The notes under the pieces are model-generated. The model was not told the origin of the DNA. It did not search any database and worked only from the letters and a program-made list of their open reading frames with translations. A DNA stretch of 9,996 bases from DASSHC01 sp035693105 (GTDB lineage: Bacteria; Chloroflexota; Chloroflexia; Thermomicrobiales; Thermomicrobiaceae): positions 1 to 9,996 of the forward strand of contig DASSHC010000230.1 of NCBI GenBank assembly GCA_035693105.1, given 5' to 3'. Shown here one piece after another: positions 6,121-9,996 of the stretch; position 1 is the stretch's first letter; every line of letters begins with the position of its first letter. A program made the position numbers and the translations under genes.

Positions 6121-8865
6121 TCAGACTGGTTCGAGCTGGTCCCAGTTGGGGCCGGCGGCGGCTTCGGCGACGAGGGGGACGCGCAGCTCGACGACGTTCT
6201 CCATGATCTCGCGCACAACCTCGGCCAGCGCCGGCACTTCGGAGACGGGCGCTTCAAAAAGCAGCTCGTCGTGCACCTGGAGGATCATGCGGGCGCGGAA
6301 CTGCTTCTCGCGCAGCGCCTCGCGCACGCGGATCATGGCCAGCTTCATGATGTCGGCGGCCGTGCCCTGCAGCGGCATATTGATCGCCATGCGCTCGGCG
6401 GCCTGGCGCAGATTGGGATTGCGCGAGGCGATGTCCGGCACGTAGCGGCGGCGGCCGAAGACGCTCTCGACGTAGCCCTTCTCCAGCGCGTGGAGCTTGG
6501 TCTCGTCCAGGAAGCGGCGCACGCCGGGGAGGCGCGCCATGTAGCGCTCGATGAAGCGCTGCGCCTCGGCGCGCGGCATGCCGGTGTCGCGCGAGAGCCC
6601 GAAGGCCTGCATGCCGTACATGATGCCGAAGTTGACGGTCTTGGCCAGCCGGCGCATGTCCGGCGTGACCGCCTCGAGCGGCACGCCGAAGACGTCGGAG
6701 GCGGTGGCGGCGTGGATGTCGTGCCCCTGCAGGAACGAAGTGATCAGCGTCGGATCCTCGCTCATGTGGGCCATCAGCCGCAGCTCGATCTGGCTGTAGT
6801 CGATCGAGAGGAAGGTCGCGTCCTCGGTCCAGGGGCGGTAGCCGGGGCGGTTGTCGGCGATGAAGGCGCGGCGCACGCTGCGCCCGATCTCGGTGCGCAC
6901 CGGAATGTTCTGCAGGTTGGGGTCGCTGGAGCTGAGGCGGCCGGTGGCGGCGATGGTCTGGTTGAACGAGGTATGCACCCGGCCGTCGGCCGGGCTGACC
7001 TGCTCGGGCAAGGAATCCACATAGGTGGACCTGAGCTTGAGCAGCGAGCGGTATTCGCCGATGGCCGCGATGATCGGGTGGGCGTCGGCCAGGCTCTCCA
7101 GCACGTCCTGCCCGACCGAGTAGCCGGTCTTGGTGCGCCGGCCGGTCGGCAGTTTCAACTCATCGAAGAGAACCGTGCCGAGCTGGCGGGTGGAGTTGAT
7201 GTTGAATTCGTGGCCGGCGAGTTGGTAGATCTCGCGCTCCAGCTCGGCGATCTGGCCCGAGAGCTGAGCCGAGAGCGTGGTCAGGAACTCGCTGTCGATG
7301 GCGATGCCGGCCTGCTCCATGTCGATCAGCACGTCGATCAGCGGCATCTCGATGGTGTGGAAGAGGTCGGTCTGGTGCTGCGCGGCCAGCTCCGGCGCCA
7401 GCAGGTTCACCAGGCGGTAGGTCGCCTCGACGTCGGCGCAGCCGTACTTCGTCGCCGCCTCGATCGGCACCTGGTCGAAGGTGATCTGCGACTTCCCCTT
7501 GCCGATCAGCTCGGTGATCGGCTGCATCTCCAACCCCAGCCGAATGAAGGAAAGCTCCTTCAAGCCGAGCGCGGTCTCGCCCAGCAGGTAGGCGGCGATC
7601 ATCGAGTCGAAGGAGATCTCGGGACGCGGGAAGCCGGCGTGCTCGATCGCCTCCGCGTCGAACTTGCCGTTGTGAGCGTAGACCGCCGGACCGTCGGCGA
7701 AGAGGGGCGACAGGCGCTCGCGTACGGTCGCCAGCGGCAACTGGCCCTCGTCCGGCTGGTGGCGCAGCGGGATGTAGTAGGCGCGGGCGGGGCTGCTCGC
7801 CAGCGAGATGCCGACCAACTCGGCGTGCAGCGAATCGAGCGAATCGGTCTCGACGTCGAGCGCGTAGGCCGGGCCGGCGCCCAGCTCCGCCACCATGGCG
7901 TCGAGCTGCTCGGGCGTGGTGACGGTGAAATTTTCGGCGGCCTCGACCGGCTGCAGCTTACGCCTGGCCGGTGATTCCGGCTCGGGCAGGCGGCCGACCA
8001 GCGTGCGGAACTCCAGCTCGCGGAAGACCTCGACGACATGATCGCGGTCGAAGTCGCGCAGGCGGCAGCCGTCGATGTCGACCTCCAGCGGGACGTCGCG
8101 CACGATGGTCGCCAGGCGGCGGCCCTCCAGCGCTTGCTCGAAGTTGTCGGCCAGCGCCTGGCGCGCGCGCGGCGGGGTGATCTCGTCCAGGTGCTCGTGC
8201 ATTGCTTCGAGCGAGGGGTAGGTCGCGATCAGGTTCTTGGCGGTCTTGTCGCCGATGCCGGGCACGCCGGGGATGTTGTCGGAGGTGTCGCCGACCAGCG
8301 CCTTGTAGTCGGGCAGCCGTTCCGGCGCGAAGCCGTAGCGCTGCTCGACGGCCGGGCGGTCGTAGGTGCGGTACTCGCCGAAGCGCTGGCGGCCGGGGAG
8401 GACGACCACGGCGCCGTTATCGACCAGCTGCAAGAGATCGCTGTCGCCGGTGACGATCAGGGGTTGCATCCCCTGCCCTTCGGCCAGCCGCGCCAGCGTG
8501 CCGATCACGTCGTCGGCCTCAAAGCCCTCACGGGTGTAGACCGGGATGTTGAGCGCGCTCAGCACCTCGTGGATGCGCTCCATCTGGCGGCGCAGCTCGT
8601 TGGGCATCGGCGCGCGGGTGCCCTTGTAGTCGGCGAAGGCCTCGTGGCGGAAGGTGCGCCCGACATCGAAGCTGACGATGACGTAGTCCGGCTCGTGCTG
8701 GCGCAGGGCGTCGAGCAGCATGCTGGTGAAGCCGAAGACGGCGTTGGTGATCTCGCCCTTGGCGGTCGCCAGCGTCTCGGGCACCGCGTGGAAGGCGCGG
8801 AAGGCCAGTCCGTGGCCGTCGACCAGCATGATTGACTGGCCGTGGAGGTCTGTTGCTGACTTCAC
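6121..8865 (-). CDS. polA: DNA polymerase I, three-domain
   Basis: A 914-residue family A polymerase that fills gaps and removes RNA primers in replication and excision repair. 5'-3' exonuclease (about 1-295): VDGHGLAFRAFH, DVGRTFRHEAFADYKG, GFEADDVIGTLA, VTGDSDLLQLVD, GDTSDNIPGVPGIGDKTA. Proofreading 3'-5' exonuclease (about 310-490) keeps its metal and catalytic residues: D337/E339 in DVETDSLD, D403 in HNGKFD, Y474 and D478 in YGCAD, so it should be active, unlike Taq. Polymerase (about 500-914): motif A DYSQIELR with D689; O helix R738-K742-F746-Y750 in RRLAKTVNFGIMYG; motif C VHDELL with D866. The start is GTG at 8863-8865 on the minus strand, supported by AGGAG seven bases upstream; length and N-terminus fit the family. 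It is convergent with the immunity gene (45-base gap) and divergent from the MoxR gene. F746 is the position that in Taq (F667) governs dideoxynucleotide discrimination. Confidence 0.98.
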   Translation of the reverse strand: MKSATDLHGQSIMLVDGHGLAFRAFHAVPETLATAKGEITNAVFGFTSMLLDALRQHEPDYVIVSFDVGRTFRHEAFADYKGTRAPMPNELRRQMERIHEVLSALNIPVYTREGFEADDVIGTLARLAEGQGMQPLIVTGDSDLLQLVDNGAVVVLPGRQRFGEYRTYDRPAVEQRYGFAPERLPDYKALVGDTSDNIPGVPGIGDKTAKNLIATYPSLEAMHEHLDEITPPRARQALADNFEQALEGRRLATIVRDVPLEVDIDGCRLRDFDRDHVVEVFRELEFRTLVGRLPEPESPARRKLQPVEAAENFTVTTPEQLDAMVAELGAGPAYALDVETDSLDSLHAELVGISLASSPARAYYIPLRHQPDEGQLPLATVRERLSPLFADGPAVYAHNGKFDAEAIEHAGFPRPEISFDSMIAAYLLGETALGLKELSFIRLGLEMQPITELIGKGKSQITFDQVPIEAATKYGCADVEATYRLVNLLAPELAAQHQTDLFHTIEMPLIDVLIDMEQAGIAIDSEFLTTLSAQLSGQIAELEREIYQLAGHEFNINSTRQLGTVLFDELKLPTGRRTKTGYSVGQDVLESLADAHPIIAAIGEYRSLLKLRSTYVDSLPEQVSPADGRVHTSFNQTIAATGRLSSSDPNLQNIPVRTEIGRSVRRAFIADNRPGYRPWTEDATFLSIDYSQIELRLMAHMSEDPTLITSFLQGHDIHAATASDVFGVPLEAVTPDMRRLAKTVNFGIMYGMQAFGLSRDTGMPRAEAQRFIERYMARLPGVRRFLDETKLHALEKGYVESVFGRRRYVPDIASRNPNLRQAAERMAINMPLQGTAADIMKLAMIRVREALREKQFRARMILQVHDELLFEAPVSEVPALAEVVREIMENVVELRVPLVAEAAAGPNWDQLEPV

Positions 8866-8872
8866 CGGGCGG

Positions 8873-8877
8873 CTCCT
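8873..8877 (-). promoter_or_regulatory. polA ribosome binding site, decides the GTG start
   Basis: Read on the minus strand this is AGGAG, seven bases from the GTG at 8865-8863. It explains the non-ATG start. The next in-frame ATG (residue 13, just before LVDGHG) would cut into the first conserved motif region and has no comparable site. Confidence 0.8.
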
Positions 8878-8890
8878 CTCTCAACGTCTC

Positions 8891-8896
8891 ATTATA
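8891..8896 (-). promoter_or_regulatory. polA promoter -10 element (TATAAT)
   Basis: The minus strand reads a perfect TATAAT, 25 bases upstream of the GTG. Transcription would start near 8884, giving a very short leader of about 20 bases that still holds the AGGAG. There is no TTGACA-like -35; GCGGAG (plus-strand CTCCGC, 8915-8920) sits there at an 18-base spacing. No TG precedes the hexamer. Confidence 0.6.
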
Positions 8897-8909
8897 CCGT
8901 CCGGACGGT
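8896..8909. promoter_or_regulatory. 14-bp perfect palindrome at the polA promoter (candidate operator)
   Basis: ACCGTCCGGACGGT is an exact 14-bp palindrome. It shares its first base with the polA TATAAT and fills most of the spacer between -10 and the expected -35. A symmetrical site of this length there is typical of a dimeric repressor operator, for example TetR-type. It is too GC-rich and lacks a loop or T-run for a terminator, and sits upstream of both genes. The binding protein is unknown and not encoded here. Confidence 0.5.
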
Positions 8910-8977
8910 GCTAACTCCGCGCGCCCGCAAACTCGCGCAATGTAGGCTCGACCGGGTGCGGAGGGAACGGATTTGCT

Positions 8978-8986
8978 TGATATAAT
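8978..8986 (+). promoter_or_regulatory. Extended -10 promoter for the MoxR-type gene
   Basis: TGaTATAAT is a perfect extended -10 element (TG, one base, TATAAT at 8981-8986). Such promoters need no strong -35. The hexamer GCGGAG lies at 8958-8963, 17 bases upstream of the TATAAT. Transcription would begin near 8993 and leave a leader of about 167 bases before the ATG at 9160. Confidence 0.6.
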
Positions 8987-8992
8987 GGTGGG

Positions 8993-9159
8993 ACCAGTGC
9001 AGCGCAGGGAGGGTCTGCACGGCGCCTTTCAGCGAGAACGAGCCGGCGGAGCCCACGGGCGCGCTTGCCGGCGGCGTTCGCCGCGCGACGGGTCGGCATC
9101 CGAGCCGGCGGCCCAACCGTATTCAGAGCAATTGCCAAACAGTGCGGGAAGGAAGAGGC
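8993..9159 (+). other. Long untranslated leader of the MoxR-type gene
   Basis: About 167 bases without a convincing gene. It holds three copies of GCCGGCGG (9042-9049, 9067-9074, 9104-9111) and a small stem-loop GCGGC-GTTC-GCCGC at 9071-9084, plus the ribosome binding site GGAAGG at 9147-9152. No riboswitch class was recognised. Such GC-rich words recur by chance in this composition. Confidence 0.3.
9147..9152 (+). promoter_or_regulatory. Ribosome binding site of the MoxR-type gene
   Basis: GGAAGG, seven bases before the ATG at 9160. It decides between that start and the in-frame GTG at 9142, which has no such site upstream. Confidence 0.7.
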
Positions 9160-9996
9160 ATGGAGCCCGTTCAGGCACTCGCGGAGCGCATTGTCGAGAA
9201 CGTCGAGCGTGTTATCGTCGGCAAGCGCCCGGAGGCGCAACTGGTGCTGACGGCGCTGCTCTGCCGGGGGCACGTGCTGATCGAAGATGTTCCCGGCGTT
9301 GGCAAGACGGTGCTGGCCAAGGCGATCGCCCGTAGCATCGGCTCGACCTTCAAGCGCATTCAGTTCACCCCCGACCTGCTCCCCAGCGACGTGACCGGCG
9401 TCAGCGTCTTCAACCAGGCGACGATGCTTTTCGAATACCGCCCCGGCCCGGTCGTCGCCCAGATCGTACTGGCCGACGAGATCAATCGTGCCACGCCTAA
9501 GACGCAGTCGGCGCTGCTTGAGGCGATGGAGGAGGCGCAGATCACGGTTGACGGCACGACCTACGCCCTGCCGGTCCCCTTCATCGTGCTGGCGACCGAG
9601 AACCCGATCGAATACGAGGGCACCTTCCCGCTGCCGGAGGCCGAGCTGGATCGCTTCCTGGTGCGGCTCTCCTTGGGCTACCCCGGCCACCGGGGCGAGG
9701 TCGAGATGCTGAACCGCCAGCACTTCGCCCACCCGCTGGAGTCGCTGGAGCAGGTGGTCAGTGTCGAGGAGCTGATCGAGGCGCAGAGCCAGGTGCGCGA
9801 GGTGCACGTCGACGAATCGCTCAAGGAATACATCGTGTCCATCGTCGAGCGCACGCGCGAGCACGACGACGCTTACCTTGGCGCCGGGCCGCGCGGCTCG
9901 CTGGCGCTCTACAACACCGCCCGCGCCTGGGCGGCAATGTCTGGGCGCGACTACGTCATCCCGGACGATATTAAGGCGCTGGCCGAGCCGACGCTG
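9160..9996 (+). CDS. MoxR-family AAA+ ATPase (3' end outside window)
   Basis: The first 279 residues of a MoxR ATPase, a chaperone-like protein usually needed for maturing partner proteins (often with a DUF58 and/or von Willebrand factor A protein next door). Seen: Walker A DVPGVGKT (43-50); LLPSDVTG; Walker B VLADEIN with D106/E107, then RATPKTQSALLEAMEE; sensor-1 region VLATENP with N148; FPLPEAELDRFL; sensor-2 region GPRGSLAL with R245; then AWAAMSGRDYVIPDDI, the family's usual late helix. The family is about 320-330 residues, so roughly 45 are missing at the window end. The ATG at 9160 follows GGAAGG by seven bases and gives the family-typical start; GTG at 9142 in frame is possible but less likely. 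It is transcribed divergently from polA. Its partner, probably just after the window, is not seen. Confidence 0.97.
   Translation, partial: MEPVQALAERIVENVERVIVGKRPEAQLVLTALLCRGHVLIEDVPGVGKTVLAKAIARSIGSTFKRIQFTPDLLPSDVTGVSVFNQATMLFEYRPGPVVAQIVLADEINRATPKTQSALLEAMEEAQITVDGTTYALPVPFIVLATENPIEYEGTFPLPEAELDRFLVRLSLGYPGHRGEVEMLNRQHFAHPLESLEQVVSVEELIEAQSQVREVHVDESLKEYIVSIVERTREHDDAYLGAGPRGSLALYNTARAWAAMSGRDYVIPDDIKALAEPTL

Noticed and set aside
6271..7974. 567-codon plus-strand frame opposite polA
   Set aside because: Antisense of a strongly supported polymerase gene; composition biased and no motifs.
9042..9111. Three GCCGGCGG copies in the leader
   Set aside because: Irregular spacing (25 and 37 bases) and a word common in this composition; not called a repeat array.
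8973..9335. Plus-strand frame of 120 codons starting in the promoter
   Set aside because: Its start lies upstream of the predicted transcription start, it overlaps the MoxR-type gene in another frame and its translation is Arg/Gly/Ala-rich without motifs.
8911..9864. 317-codon minus-strand frame opposite the MoxR-type gene
   Set aside because: Antisense shadow of conserved AAA+ coding sequence.
1..9996. CRISPR arrays, tRNA or rRNA genes, insertion sequences, integrase or att sites
   Set aside because: No regularly spaced direct repeats, no tRNA-like fold or CCA end, no transposase or integrase motifs seen on either strand.

Overview
The window is GC-rich DNA, apparently chromosomal, with bacterial-type gene organisation. 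PolA, the MoxR-type ATPase and a Sec-exported, DNRLRE-containing RHS protein together suggest a high-GC bacterium, perhaps a Chloroflexota (Thermomicrobia-like) lineage. That placement is inference only, because there is no rRNA or other phylogenetic marker here.

Layout: (1) 18-596 (+) encodes a short regulator with two predicted membrane helices and a C-terminal LuxR-type helix-turn-helix; its true start may lie before the window. (2) 597-723 is a leader with clustered ACCC/GGGT motifs and a possible hairpin that would cover the ribosome binding site of the next gene. (3) 724-5124 (+) is a 1466-residue WapA-like polymorphic toxin: signal peptide, DNRLRE-like domain, DUF6531-like region, about 20 RHS/YD repeats, RHS core motif, Gly-rich linker and a small variable C-terminal tip. 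(4) 5155-6075 (+), 30 bases downstream, is an unrecognised 306-residue protein with a four-cysteine zinc ribbon and a tandemly duplicated helical C-terminal half. By position and domain type it is the candidate immunity gene. (5) 6121-8865 (-) is a complete DNA polymerase I with all three domains, converging on the toxin cassette. (6) 8866-9159 is a divergent promoter region with a perfect TATAAT on each strand and a 14-bp perfect palindrome touching the polA -10. (7) 9160-9996 (+) is a MoxR-family AAA+ ATPase cut off by the window end.

The accessory part is the 724-6075 toxin/immunity cassette, with the membrane-anchored regulator as a possible controller. Base composition drops sharply at the toxin tip and at the toxin/immunity junction (about 41% G+C over 4981-5160, against about 72% in the preceding RHS core at 4621-4680), as expected where exchangeable tip/immunity modules are joined. 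PolA and MoxR are ordinary core genes. The possibly undescribed element is the pairing of a strongly acidic tip with a zinc-ribbon/duplicated-helical partner.
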